This document shows positions 23,292-32,260 of a DNA stretch of 40,083 nucleotides, one piece after another. Every line of letters begins with the position of its first letter. The first letter of the stretch is position 1. The notes under the pieces were generated by a model, which searched no databases, had not been told where the DNA came from, and saw nothing but the letters and a program-made list of their open reading frames with translations. Both the position numbers and the translations under genes were made by a program. The stretch covers positions 1 to 40,083 of the forward strand of contig JAAYHS010000077.1 of assembly GCA_012735315.1 (NCBI GenBank), written 5' to 3'. This DNA comes from Bacillota bacterium. GTDB lineage: Bacteria; Bacillota; UBA4882; UBA8346.

Positions 23292-23963
23292 CTAAAAATA
23301 ATACTGAACTCCCAGGCTGGCGACAGTATTGGCCATTATGACATCGCCTTGCGGCGGTTCCTCCTTACCCCCAAAATACTTAACTGTGTCCATATCATAC
23401 CGATAGTAAGCAACCGAACCGTCAATCGCAATCCGTCTGCCCAACCTCCAATTCAAGCCGAATCCCAAATGAAACCCGGTACCTTCATATTTGGCGGTAC
23501 TTATGAAAACTTCGGACCCAATTGTCATTATTGCCCCATTTTCCACCTTAAATTTGGATATACCCCACCCCACCAACGCGTAAGGCCGGCAGCGCTTATC
23601 TATAAAACTTGACGGGTTAATTTTAACGCTGATGTTTAACGTTTCCAATTTGGCGTCGGATTCCGGAATTAAGTTCAAAATACGATGCTCCGACTGGGAA
23701 TAGCTGATCTCGCAAGCATACATTTCCCGCGTCGCCCCAAAAGCCAACCCGTAACCCAAACTCTCTTTCAGTTCGTAAAGTTGATAAATCTTGGGCGAAT
23801 CAAGTTTGCCGTCAAAATCGCCGCCAATCCGGGTATAAGGCGCTTGTAAATTTAGATAATACATTTGGTCCATCCCCGCCGCCCAAACCGGAACAACGTC
23901 AAAAGCCATTAATCCCAATGAAAAAATCAAAATTAAAAAAATGTTATTGATGATCCGTATCAT
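23292..23963 (-). CDS. Putative outer-membrane beta-barrel protein A
   Basis: 223 residues. ATG at 23961-23963 has GGAGGAG upstream. A signal peptide (MIRIINNIFLILIFSLGLMA, ...PVWAA) is followed by alternating polar/hydrophobic strands and short turns. The C-terminus VASLGVQYYF ends in Phe, like the last strand of outer-membrane barrels. The N-terminal motif YTRIGGDFDG recurs in the neighbouring gene as ENRIGGDFEG, so the two are paralogues. The function is unknown; the OmpX/OmpA-type barrel fold is inferred. It is second in a two-gene unit (18-nt gap). Confidence 0.68.
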   Translation of the reverse strand: MIRIINNIFLILIFSLGLMAFDVVPVWAAGMDQMYYLNLQAPYTRIGGDFDGKLDSPKIYQLYELKESLGYGLAFGATREMYACEISYSQSEHRILNLIPESDAKLETLNISVKINPSSFIDKRCRPYALVGWGISKFKVENGAIMTIGSEVFISTAKYEGTGFHLGFGLNWRLGRRIAIDGSVAYYRYDMDTVKYFGGKEEPPQGDVIMANTVASLGVQYYF

Positions 23964-23981
23964 TGGCTCCTCCATCCGATT

Positions 23982-24719
23982 TTAAAAATAATAGTTCAAC
24001 CCAATACTATAACTCCGCCCGGTTCCCTCCATTCTGTCCATGGGAACCCTCTCTTGTCCGAAAGCGGTCGCTTCTTTAATCCGAATATACCGGAAGGCGG
24101 CCCTGCCGGTAACGGCCAAGTTAGGATGAAGATGAATTAATACTCCGAGGCCGAGATCCGCTCCGTAACCGGTGAAAGTGACATCGGCGGTATTGTGATA
24201 AGAATTCTCTTGATAAGCGCCATTTTCCATTGTTATTTGGGGGACGAAAATTCCGAACTCTCCAAAAGCCCGAATGTTATTCCTGAACAAATTGGCGAAG
24301 TAATATTTTATATTACCGCCTATTACCTGGCACTCACCGTCCTTTTTATAAACGGCTTCTTCACCGACATCATAGAAACCGTTTCCGTTAAAATCGGAAA
24401 ATATAAAAGAAGTGTCATGATTGGAACAGCTATAATACACTTCACCCGCTATCTTTCCCTTATAACCGCCGATTAAAATCTCGAACCCCCGGCCGTCTTC
24501 AATCTTGGGAAACCGGCAAAAGACCGTGGAATCCACAAACTTGCCGGTAACGACGCCCTCAAAATCCCCTCCAATCCGGTTTTCCACACCCAAAATACTA
24601 AAATACATCCCTTCTTCCTTCAGTTCCGCCCTGGCTGCCGAATCAATACCAAATATTAAAATCAAAATCAACAGTCCCAAGCAAAAACTTTTTACCGAAA
24701 GTAATCCGTTGCGCACCAA
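23982..24719 (-). CDS. Putative outer-membrane beta-barrel protein B with an EF-hand-like loop
   Basis: 245 residues. The start is TTG at 24717-24719, with GGGAGG 6 nt upstream; GTG one codon later is possible. The signal peptide is LLSVKSFCLGLLILILIFGI, ...ARA. The body is beta-rich and ends SIGLNYYF. It shares RIGGDFEG and general layout with the downstream paralogue. A segment DFNGNGFYDVGEE has the D-x-N-x-N-G-x-x-D-x-x-E spacing of a calcium-binding EF-hand/dockerin loop. The function is unknown. Confidence 0.68.
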   Translation of the reverse strand: MVRNGLLSVKSFCLGLLILILIFGIDSAARAELKEEGMYFSILGVENRIGGDFEGVVTGKFVDSTVFCRFPKIEDGRGFEILIGGYKGKIAGEVYYSCSNHDTSFIFSDFNGNGFYDVGEEAVYKKDGECQVIGGNIKYYFANLFRNNIRAFGEFGIFVPQITMENGAYQENSYHNTADVTFTGYGADLGLGVLIHLHPNLAVTGRAAFRYIRIKEATAFGQERVPMDRMEGTGRSYSIGLNYYF

Positions 24720-24916
24720 TCCAAACCTCCCGGCTCTAAAAATAAAAAATCATTTTTATCAGTGTAAAGCTGCATAGGTTTAATCGCTTTGTCTTTCGAA
24801 ATCAGTATCACCCATACTAATATCGGCAGTTTTTTGATATTATTAATCATAATTATTGCAAGATCTCGCTTCCGGTGATTCGATCGCCAGCCGGCGCAGG
24901 CAGCGCCGGAAAAAAT

Positions 24917-24956
24917 AAAAACGGCAGGTTCTAATATATTGGACCTAGCCGTTTTT
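24917..24956 (-). terminator. Terminator of barrel protein C gene
   Basis: AAAAACGGC plus AGGT (24917-24929) pairs with ACCT plus GCCGTTTTT (24943-24956), with a single bulged A. The long A/T flanks make it usable on both strands; on the minus strand the tail is TTTTTATTTTTT. It lies about 60 nt after the minus-strand stop codon at 25014. Confidence 0.85.
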
Positions 24957-25013
24957 AAGTTGCAAATATTTCAAAATTAACCGACGACTACTACCCTTTT
25001 GGAACCCTTCCGT

Positions 25014-25601
25014 TTAAAAACTAACTCCCAAGCCGGCTTCCAAACTTGCGCTGTTTAAATGGTAGTCGTATAAGGCGCCGCCATATAAAAATAAGTTCTC
25101 AGTCAAACTCATCCGGCCTTGGGCTTCGAAGTACAATGAGAAGTATGCCCATTCATCCGGGTTTTGATCCTCGTCAAAACAAACCATTGACAATCCGGCC
25201 CCAAAATAGGCCTGAAAGATTTCATTGACCGGATAGTGTTTATAAGCCCCAAAGTGAGAAATCGAGCCGTCATCGCCGTATTTCGAAAAATTAAACCTCA
25301 ACAAATACTTTTCTTGATAGAGAGTTGTCGCTTGCAATTCATAATAAAGGTTATCATAGTCTTTTGATGAATACTCCAGCCCGATATTCCATGCTGAGGT
25401 CAGCGGGATTAAAATGCCGATCCCCGAATCGGAAAAAGATTCCATTTCAGACCCTTTGATATCCCCGCCGTTAAAATCATTATAAATCCCGTAAAATAAA
25501 ATTTTGTCAAATTCGCCGGAAACGGGTGAAGCCATTGCGGAAAAGGATGTCAATAGAATTAAAATCAACGCCGCACCCAAAGTATGAAATGCCTTCTTCA
25601 T
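25014..25601 (-). CDS. Putative outer-membrane beta-barrel protein C
   Basis: 195 residues. ATG at 25599-25601 has GTGGAGG 7 nt upstream; a longer in-frame extension lacks any signal. The signal peptide is MKKAFHTLGAALILILLTSF, ...AMA. The mature part has aromatic, alternating strands (WNIGLEYSSKDYDNLYYELQ, LFLYGGALYDYHLNSASLEA) and ends GLGVSF. It contains FNGGDIKGSEME near the N-terminus, loosely like the RIGGDF segments of the two downstream barrels. It has its own terminator. The function is unknown. Confidence 0.65.
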   Translation of the reverse strand: MKKAFHTLGAALILILLTSFSAMASPVSGEFDKILFYGIYNDFNGGDIKGSEMESFSDSGIGILIPLTSAWNIGLEYSSKDYDNLYYELQATTLYQEKYLLRFNFSKYGDDGSISHFGAYKHYPVNEIFQAYFGAGLSMVCFDEDQNPDEWAYFSLYFEAQGRMSLTENLFLYGGALYDYHLNSASLEAGLGVSF

Positions 25602-25840
25602 CTGAAAACCTCCACTTGTAATGTAATTTATAGATAAATTCCGTTTAAATGTAAAAATTGTGGAATGCATTGGAGAACAGTCTCCAAAGTTAATTGCGAG
25701 TTTTCGGTGAAATTTAAAATTTCTCGTTGGCGGACTACTTATTTTTAAAGCTAGAGATGATTTCAACATCTTCAGCCGAAACCTTTTAGTAAATTAATTC
25801 AATAATTAGAAAAAATTAAAACTGAATAAAAAATTAAAAA

Positions 25841-25867
25841 AAAGCGGGAACCGTTATGCCCCGCTTT
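25841..25867 (-). terminator. Terminator of ppdK
   Basis: AAAGCGGG (25841-25848) and CCCGCTTT (25860-25867) form the stem. On the minus strand the 3' arm merges into a run of eight T. It lies 20 nt after the ppdK stop codon. Confidence 0.9.
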
Positions 25868-25886
25868 CTTTTAAATGTCGGTCAAT

Positions 25887-28616
25887 TTATTTCTGTTTAC
25901 CCTCTGCCGCAGCTTGAGCGGCGGCCAAACGGGCAATCGGCACCCGGAAGGGCGAACAGGAAACGTAATTCATCCCCACCCGGTGGCAGAATTTTACCGA
26001 TTCGGCATCGCCGCCGTGCTCGCCGCAAATTCCGACTTTGAGGTCTTTTCGGGTGGCGCGGCCGCGCTCGATTCCCAACTTGATTAATTCGCCAATGCCT
26101 TCTTGGTCGATGGTTTGGAAGGGATCGTCCTTTAAAATTTTCTTATCGAGATAATCAGGCAAGAAACCGCCAATGTCGTCCCTGGAGAAACCGAAGCCCA
26201 TCTGGGTCAAGTCATTGGTGCCGAATGAGAAGAACTCGGCAACTTCCGCCATCTTGCCGGCGGTCAAAGCCGCGCGCGGGATTTCGATCATCGTGCCGAA
26301 CATAAACGGAATTTCGTTGAGTCCCAGTTTTTGGCGAACTTCTTCATAAACCCGGTCAACCATTTTTCGTTGGTCGGCAAGTTCGTTGACAATGCAGGTA
26401 ACCGGGATCATAATCTCCGGATAGGCTTTCTTGCCTTCTTTAATCAATTCGCCGGCCGCCTCGAGAATAGCCCGGACCTGCATCTCGGTTATTTCCGGAT
26501 AAGTGATTCCCAAGCGGACACCGCGATGGCCGAGCATCGGGTTGTTTTCACGCAATCCTTCGCCGCGTTTTTTGACTTCGGCAAGATCTACGCCGAGCTC
26601 TTTCGCCAAAGCCGCCAGTTTATCCTCGGAATGGGGCACGAATTCATGCAAGGGCGGATCCAACAACCGGATGGTAATCGGCAGTCCGTTCAGCACCTCC
26701 ATGGTCGCTTTGATATCATTTTTCACGAACGGGAAGAGTTCGTCCAAAGCGGCACGGCGTTCCGCAACGTTCCTGCTCATAATCATCTTCCGGAGCAGGA
26801 ACAACGGTTTATCGCCGCCCTCGCCGTAGAACATATGCTCAGTCCGGAAAAGCCCGATCCCTTCGGCGCCGAATTGGATCGCCTTAGCGGCGTCTTTCGG
26901 AGTGTCGGCGTTGGTCCTAATCTTTAAGGTCCGGATCTCGTCGCAAAGCTTCATCAAATCCAGATAAGAGGCGTTATGCTCGAGGTCCGCGTCTACCAAC
27001 GGAAGCTCTCCTTGATATACCAAGCCTTTAGTGCCGTTGATCGAGATCCAGTCGCCTTCTTTAACCACGATTCCATCCTTCGTAGTAAAGGATTTTTGGC
27101 CTACTTCAATGTCGGAACACCCGACCACACAGCACTTACCCCAGCCCCGGGCGACCAATGCCGCATGCGAAGTCATTCCTCCCTTACTGGTAAGGATCGC
27201 TTGGGACTTATGCATTCCATCAACATCTTCCGGAGAAGTTTCCTCACGAACCAAGATTACTTTCTCACCTTTAGCCGCCCAGGCTACCGCATCCTCGCTG
27301 GTGAAAACCACACGCCCCTTAGCGCCGCCGGGGCCTGCCGGCAGCCCTTTCGCGATCGGTTTAACGCTCTTTTCAGCAGCCGGATCGAGCATCGGCAGCA
27401 GTAATTCAATCAGTTGGGTCGGGGCTACCCGCATCACCGCGGTTGCGGCGTCAATTAATTTTTCCTTATACATCTCGGTAGCCATCCGGACGGCGGCCAC
27501 GCCGTTTCGCTTACCGACCCGGCATTGCAACATATATAACTTGCCCTTCTCTATGGTAAACTCGATGTCTTGCATATCGCGGTAATGTTTTTCAAGGCGT
27601 TTTTGAATATCGAAGAGTTCCTTATAAATCTCGGGCATGGTCTCTTCCAAGGTAGGAAGATGCGCGCTTTGAGGATTCTTGGAATACTCGTTGATCGGCG
27701 CCGGAGTGCGGATACCGGCGACGACATCCTCGCCCTGAGCATTGATCAAATACTCGCCGTAAAACTGGTTCTCGCCGTTGCCGGGGTTGCGGGTAAAGGC
27801 GACGCCGGTCGCGGAGTCATCGCCCATATTGCCGAAGACCATAGCTTGCACATTAACCGCGGTGCCCCAATCATCGGGGATTTTTTCAATTCTGCGGTAT
27901 TCCACGGCCCGTTTGCCGTTCCAACTCAGAAAGACCGCGCCGATACCGCCCCAGAGTTGATCCAAAGGATCTTCAGGAAACGGTTTGCCAAGCGTATCTT
28001 TAACGATCTGCTTAAACTCGCCGACCAATCCTTTTAAATCTTCGGCGGTCAAGTCGGTGTCTGACTGGTAACCTTTCTGCTTCTTAACTTCTTCCAAACG
28101 TTCGTCAAGAATTTTACGAACTCCTTTGCCGTCCTTAGGCTCAATACCCGCGGCCTTCTCCATCACGACATCGGCGTACATCATAATCAATCGCCGGTAA
28201 GCGTCATAAGCAAAACGCGGATTATTAGTCTTTTCAATCAAGCCCTGAATAGTCACATCATTTAAACCAATGTTCAAAACGGTATCCATCATTCCCGGCA
28301 TTGATTTGCGGGCGCCGGAGCGAACCGAAACCAATAGCGGGTTCTTAGGATCGCCGAATTTCTTGCCCATCAATTTTTCCACTTTTTCAAGGGCTTCTTT
28401 GACTTGAGCTTGAAGTTCCTTGGGGTAAGTACGGTTATTGGCATAATAGTAAGTACAAACTTCAGTGGTAATGGTAAATCCGGGAGGAACCGGCAAGCGC
28501 AGTTGAGGATGACCGGCCATTTCCGCCAGATTTGCTCCCTTTCCGCCCAATAAGTTCTTCATTGATTCATTGCCGTCGGCTTTACCGCCGCCGAAAAAGT
28601 AGACGTATTTCGCCAT
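25887..28616 (-). CDS. ppdK: Pyruvate, phosphate dikinase
   Basis: 909 residues, slightly over the usual 875-890. The N-terminal nucleotide-binding domain has NLLGGKGANLAEM (21-33) and SVRSGARKSMPGMMDT (97-112). The phosphohistidine (swivelling) domain has the catalytic His484 in KGGMTSHAALVARGWGK. The C-terminal TIM-barrel PEP/pyruvate domain has SFGTNDLTQM and Cys864 in GICGEHGG. The enzyme interconverts pyruvate + ATP + Pi and PEP + AMP + PPi; in fermenting Bacillota it often runs in the glycolytic direction. ATG at 28614-28616 has AGGAGG upstream. It is monocistronic with its own terminator. Confidence 0.97.
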   Translation of the reverse strand: MAKYVYFFGGGKADGNESMKNLLGGKGANLAEMAGHPQLRLPVPPGFTITTEVCTYYYANNRTYPKELQAQVKEALEKVEKLMGKKFGDPKNPLLVSVRSGARKSMPGMMDTVLNIGLNDVTIQGLIEKTNNPRFAYDAYRRLIMMYADVVMEKAAGIEPKDGKGVRKILDERLEEVKKQKGYQSDTDLTAEDLKGLVGEFKQIVKDTLGKPFPEDPLDQLWGGIGAVFLSWNGKRAVEYRRIEKIPDDWGTAVNVQAMVFGNMGDDSATGVAFTRNPGNGENQFYGEYLINAQGEDVVAGIRTPAPINEYSKNPQSAHLPTLEETMPEIYKELFDIQKRLEKHYRDMQDIEFTIEKGKLYMLQCRVGKRNGVAAVRMATEMYKEKLIDAATAVMRVAPTQLIELLLPMLDPAAEKSVKPIAKGLPAGPGGAKGRVVFTSEDAVAWAAKGEKVILVREETSPEDVDGMHKSQAILTSKGGMTSHAALVARGWGKCCVVGCSDIEVGQKSFTTKDGIVVKEGDWISINGTKGLVYQGELPLVDADLEHNASYLDLMKLCDEIRTLKIRTNADTPKDAAKAIQFGAEGIGLFRTEHMFYGEGGDKPLFLLRKMIMSRNVAERRAALDELFPFVKNDIKATMEVLNGLPITIRLLDPPLHEFVPHSEDKLAALAKELGVDLAEVKKRGEGLRENNPMLGHRGVRLGITYPEITEMQVRAILEAAGELIKEGKKAYPEIMIPVTCIVNELADQRKMVDRVYEEVRQKLGLNEIPFMFGTMIEIPRAALTAGKMAEVAEFFSFGTNDLTQMGFGFSRDDIGGFLPDYLDKKILKDDPFQTIDQEGIGELIKLGIERGRATRKDLKVGICGEHGGDAESVKFCHRVGMNYVSCSPFRVPIARLAAAQAAAEGKQK

Positions 28617-28655
28617 TCATATACCTCCTGTTTTTTTAAGATATGCGCTCCAAGA

Positions 28656-28679
28656 AAGTGTATTAAATTATTTACACTT
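28656..28679. promoter_or_regulatory. Inverted repeat upstream of ppdK
   Basis: AAGTGTA (28656-28662) and TACACTT (28673-28679) around a 10-nt AT-rich spacer, about 40 nt upstream of the ppdK start codon. This layout fits a repressor operator or a small leader hairpin. No regulator is identified. Confidence 0.35.
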
Positions 28680-28784
28680 CCAGACGTAAACTCGAAAAAT
28701 ATGATTCGCGATTCTTGATTAAGTTCCTCCTTAGATTCATAAATTTAAGTAAATTGATACTTATAAACTAGTTGGGAAATAATT

Positions 28785-28850
28785 TCTCCGTGTCTCCGCG
28801 CTTCGGCGGCTGATAACTCAGCCACGGTGACGCAGAGACACAGGGTTAAA
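28785..28850. repeat. Dispersed repeat with CTCCGTGTCTC ends, copy 2
   Basis: Starts TCTCCGTGTCTCCGCGCTTC and ends GTGACGCAGAGACACAGGGTTAAA. It shares both ends with 16731-16793; the centres differ. The ends are complementary (CCGTGTCTC..., ...GAGACACAGG), so the RNA would form a hairpin. It lies between ribF and ppdK. Confidence 0.6.
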
Positions 28851-28879
28851 TACTAATCTTCCTCATCCGGTAATTTTAT

Positions 28880-29806
28880 TTATAAATAACTTCGGGCTAC
28901 CTCAATGTCTTTTGCTATTTGGGCGCGTAAAGCCTCCGGCCCCGCAAACCGGTTTTCCGGTCTGATAAACCTTAAAAACTCGACTCGAACTAAGCGATGA
29001 TAAAGATCAAGTTCGATATCGAATAAATAGGCCTCCACCAAAGGGATTGTCTTTCCAAAAGTCGGCTTGACGCCAACATTGGCGACCCCGAAATAAAACC
29101 GGTCTTCCAGAGACAGCCGGACTAGATAAACTCCGTAACGCGGAAATAAATATCCGGGTTTTAAACGGATATTCGCCGTAGGATAGCCGAGTTTCCGGCC
29201 CAGTTGTTCTCCCTTTATAACTTCACCTTCAATGATAAAACTATACCCCAACATCCGGTTGGCCGTTTCAATATCGCCTTCGGCCAATAGCCGCCGAATT
29301 ACCGAACTGCTGATTACCTCGCCGTCAACCCTTACCGGCGCCACTCTTTCTAAGACAATACCCTGATCAACCGTTAATTCTTCCAACAACCGGTAATCGC
29401 CGCGTCCGGCGGAGCCGAAGCGAAAATCGTGCCCCACCACCAACGCCTTAATATTCAAAGCCTCCCGTAGCCAGGTATGGAAAAAGATTTCCGGTTCCAA
29501 AGCAGCGAAGCTTCGGGTAAACTCAATTTCCAAAAGCGCGTCCAACCCCTGTTTGGCTAATAATTCCCTTCTGATTGAAGGCATATTTAATAAAAAAGGG
29601 CCTTCTCCCAAAATACTCTCGGGATGGTTGGAAAAGGTCAAGGCGACCGCCAAGCAATCAAAGCGACGAGCATTGGCAATGGCGCGTTTCAGGACGGCTT
29701 GATGTCCCAGGTGGACCCCGTCAAAATTGCCGATGGTCGCCACCGTTTGTTTTTTTAACTCGGCAATCTCTTGTCCGGCCTCTAAAATTGAATTCCAAAC
29801 CTTCAT
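28880..29806 (-). CDS. ribF: Bifunctional riboflavin kinase / FAD synthetase
   Basis: 308 residues, normal length. The N-terminal adenylyltransferase domain opens with TIGNFDGVHLGHQAVL (24-39) and has the downstream SSSVIRRLL motif. The C-terminal kinase domain has GKLGYPTANI-like GRKLGYPTANIRL. It makes FMN and then FAD from riboflavin. ATG at 29804-29806 has GAGGGAG upstream. It is the last gene of the rimP-nusA-infB operon, 32 nt after truB, the usual position in Bacillota. Confidence 0.97.
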   Translation of the reverse strand: MKVWNSILEAGQEIAELKKQTVATIGNFDGVHLGHQAVLKRAIANARRFDCLAVALTFSNHPESILGEGPFLLNMPSIRRELLAKQGLDALLEIEFTRSFAALEPEIFFHTWLREALNIKALVVGHDFRFGSAGRGDYRLLEELTVDQGIVLERVAPVRVDGEVISSSVIRRLLAEGDIETANRMLGYSFIIEGEVIKGEQLGRKLGYPTANIRLKPGYLFPRYGVYLVRLSLEDRFYFGVANVGVKPTFGKTIPLVEAYLFDIELDLYHRLVRVEFLRFIRPENRFAGPEALRAQIAKDIEVARSYL

Positions 29807-29838
29807 AACTACTCCCTCAGGAAAGCAAATTACCAGCT

Positions 29839-30762
29839 CTAATCATAATGAAATACTTTCACCGGTTGCCAAAAACAGTAGGAACCGTTATCTTCCAACT
29901 TTAAAACGGCGATTGTCCGGTCTGTTTCAACTTCTAAAGCCTTAATCAGACTTCCCGGCGCCATGGGCTGATTGTATTTAGCAAAGGATAATTTACCTCC
30001 GTTTTTAACCTTGAGAAGGTCTTCATCCGAGGGGTAAACGGACGGCAAATGTCCTAAAGCCTTTGAAATCGGCATTAATAATTCATCTAAACAACCGCTT
30101 GCTGAACGCTCTTCGATTTGTTTCAAGGTTACGGCGTTTTCCAACCGGAAAATTCCGGAGCGAATCCGTAGTAAAGCTCCCATATGGGCCCCACAGCCCA
30201 ATTTTAACCCCAAATCATTAATCAAGGTTCTGATGTAAGCGCCTTTGGAACAGGTAATTATGGAATCAAAATGTTCTTGAAAACCGTAAGTATTTCGGGG
30301 ATTTTCAATTGTCCAGCTATAAACCGTTACCGGCCGGGGTTTACGTTCGACTTCAATGCCGCGGCGAGCCAAATCATAAAGTTTTTGTCCCTGCAGCTTA
30401 ACCGCTGAAAACATCGGCGGAATTTGTTGGGTGGTTCCGATAAAACCGGCAATGGCTTTTTGGATTTCCGCCAAAGTCAGACAGAATCCGGGATGCTCCG
30501 CAATTACTTTTCCGGACTTATCCTGGGTGTCGGTCTGTCTCCCTAGAATTACTTCAGCTCGGTATACCTTAATGGATTCGTCCAAAAATGAAAAGGAACG
30601 AGTCGCTTGACCCAGTCCCACCACCAAAACACCCTCCGCTTCGGGATCTAAAGTCCCGGTATGCCCGATTTCGGTTTGTTTCAAAATCCGGCGCAAGGCG
30701 GCGATCACTTGATGGGAGGTAATCCCCCGCTCTTTGTTGACGGTTAGATATCCGTGCCTCAT
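29839..30762 (-). CDS. truB: tRNA pseudouridine-55 synthase
   Basis: 307 residues. The catalytic-Asp motif is GHTGTLDPEAEGVLVVGLGQATR near residues 34-56, and the downstream KGAYIRTLINDLG motif is typical. The C-terminal PUA-like region is shorter and less conserved. TruB converts U55 to pseudouridine in tRNA T-arms. ATG at 30760-30762 lies 2 nt after the nrnA stop codon; its ribosome binding site is inside nrnA. Confidence 0.97.
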   Translation of the reverse strand: MRHGYLTVNKERGITSHQVIAALRRILKQTEIGHTGTLDPEAEGVLVVGLGQATRSFSFLDESIKVYRAEVILGRQTDTQDKSGKVIAEHPGFCLTLAEIQKAIAGFIGTTQQIPPMFSAVKLQGQKLYDLARRGIEVERKPRPVTVYSWTIENPRNTYGFQEHFDSIITCSKGAYIRTLINDLGLKLGCGAHMGALLRIRSGIFRLENAVTLKQIEERSASGCLDELLMPISKALGHLPSVYPSDEDLLKVKNGGKLSFAKYNQPMAPGSLIKALEVETDRTIAVLKLEDNGSYCFWQPVKVFHYD

Positions 30763-30764
30763 GG

Positions 30765-31742
30765 CTAACGGGCCTCATAAAAGCCGGCGACAAACCTTAA
30801 AACATCGTCGACAACTTTCTTAACCGGACCGTTCAGGGTGCAACCGGCCGCCCTGGCATGACCGCCGCCTCCAAAATAAGCCGCCAATTTACTAACATCC
30901 ACATTCACCGATGACCGCCAACTGAGTTTGATTTCATTTGCCCGCAGTTCTTTAAATAAAATCCCGATCTCCACACCTTCAATTGAACGGGCGTAATTGA
31001 CGAAACTCTCGGTCTCTTCATTTTCCACCGGATATTTATTTAACATTTCCTGGTCCAAAACCATCCAAGCGACTTTACCGCCGACGCCCACCTTCAAAGT
31101 GCATAAGACTTCGCCCAATAAACGAATGGAATTAAAGCTTTTTTGTTCATGTACTTGTTCCGCGACCTTTGCTGGTTCGACGCCGTATTCTTTAACGAGC
31201 GTCGCCGCCAATTCCAATGTAAAGGAAGAGGTGTTTGAATAACGGAAGAAACCGGTATCGGTCGCCACCGCCGTGTATAAAGCGGTAGCGACTCCTTGTT
31301 CAAGAGCGATACCGGCCTCCTTAAATAAACGTAGTAATACTTCTCCGGTAGCGGCAGCCTGAGAATCGACAATGTTTAAATTGCCGAAACCGGTATTGGT
31401 GATATGATGATCAATATTGATAACGATTAACCCGGGGATTCCCCAGATCTCTTCCGCCAACGCGCACCGTTCCCTTTCGGCGCAATCAACCGCGATCAAT
31501 ACCTCCGGAAGAAGGGAGGGGCCGCGTTCTTTCTTGATCAATTCGCTTCCTTCAAGAAAAGTATATACCGTGGGCACGCCCTCGGAACAAACTAATTCCA
31601 CGTTTTTCCCCAACTTCTTTAATAAAAACCCGACCGCCAGCAATGAACCGATTGCGTCGCCATCCGGATGTACATGACAAGTAACAATAAATTGATTTTT
31701 GGCTTCAATTAACTTAAAAAACCCCTGCCAATCTGATGTCAA
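30765..31742 (-). CDS. nrnA: DHH/DHHA1 family oligoribonuclease (NrnA)
   Basis: 325 residues. DHH phosphoesterase motifs are CHVHPDGDAIGSLLA (near residue 20), AVDCAE and NIDHHITN. The C-terminal DHHA1 domain ends with FGGGGHARAAGC. NrnA degrades short oligoribonucleotides (nanoRNA) and pAp. The start is TTG at 31740-31742, overlapping the rbfA stop as TTGA. Such tight coupling is usual for this operon. Confidence 0.95.
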   Translation of the reverse strand: MTSDWQGFFKLIEAKNQFIVTCHVHPDGDAIGSLLAVGFLLKKLGKNVELVCSEGVPTVYTFLEGSELIKKERGPSLLPEVLIAVDCAERERCALAEEIWGIPGLIVINIDHHITNTGFGNLNIVDSQAAATGEVLLRLFKEAGIALEQGVATALYTAVATDTGFFRYSNTSSFTLELAATLVKEYGVEPAKVAEQVHEQKSFNSIRLLGEVLCTLKVGVGGKVAWMVLDQEMLNKYPVENEETESFVNYARSIEGVEIGILFKELRANEIKLSWRSSVNVDVSKLAAYFGGGGHARAAGCTLNGPVKKVVDDVLRFVAGFYEAR

Positions 31743-32101
31743 CTAGGATTCTCCTCTTTGCCTTGTTTTACTTGTTCCAGTAATTCGAAGATTCTTGCTC
31801 CTCTTTCAATGGAATCGTCGGCAATAATATGAATCTCCGGGGTATGTCGGAGCCGGATTCGCTTGCCTAATTCGGAGCGGATAAACCCCTTGGCGCTTTC
31901 CAATCCTTCCATGGTAAGCTTTTTGGCCGCATCATCCCCAAAAATGCTGACAAAGATCTTTACATGACTATAATCATTCGAAACTTCCACATCGGTTACG
32001 CTGACGAATCCAATCCGCGGGTCTTTGATATCCCGTTGCAAAATGGATCCGAATTCCGATTTTATAAGCTCGCTCAATCTTTCACTACGATGTTCCGCCA
32101 T
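31739..32101 (-). CDS. rbfA: 30S ribosome-binding factor A
   Basis: 120 residues from ATG at 32099-32101, chosen because AAGGGGG lies upstream and the RbfA fold begins at once (RSERLSELIKSEFGSILQRDIKDPRIGFVSVTDVEVSNDYSHVKIFVSIFG). The longer open frame upstream has no support. RbfA is a KH-like protein that helps mature the 17S rRNA 5' end and the small subunit, especially in the cold. The tail GKEENPS is short. There are about 160 nt between infB and rbfA, without a terminator. Confidence 0.95.
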   Translation of the reverse strand: MAEHRSERLSELIKSEFGSILQRDIKDPRIGFVSVTDVEVSNDYSHVKIFVSIFGDDAAKKLTMEGLESAKGFIRSELGKRIRLRHTPEIHIIADDSIERGARIFELLEQVKQGKEENPS

Positions 32102-32260
32102 TTTAGAACCCCCTTTATTGAGAGGTGAAAGGGCGAAGCGAGAAGTCGGGCGGCAACTCTTCGCCATCCGCTGTTCAAGTCTTTAGAGGACCTCAAGGTT
32201 TAAATATGCCCTTTTCCTTTTGAACCTTCCATCTCTTGAACTCTTTAAAACCATTAACTA

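Noticed and set aside
26331-28037. Several long plus-strand frames opposite ppdK
   Set aside because: They are antisense shadows of a strongly biased coding gene and show no motifs or ribosome binding sites.
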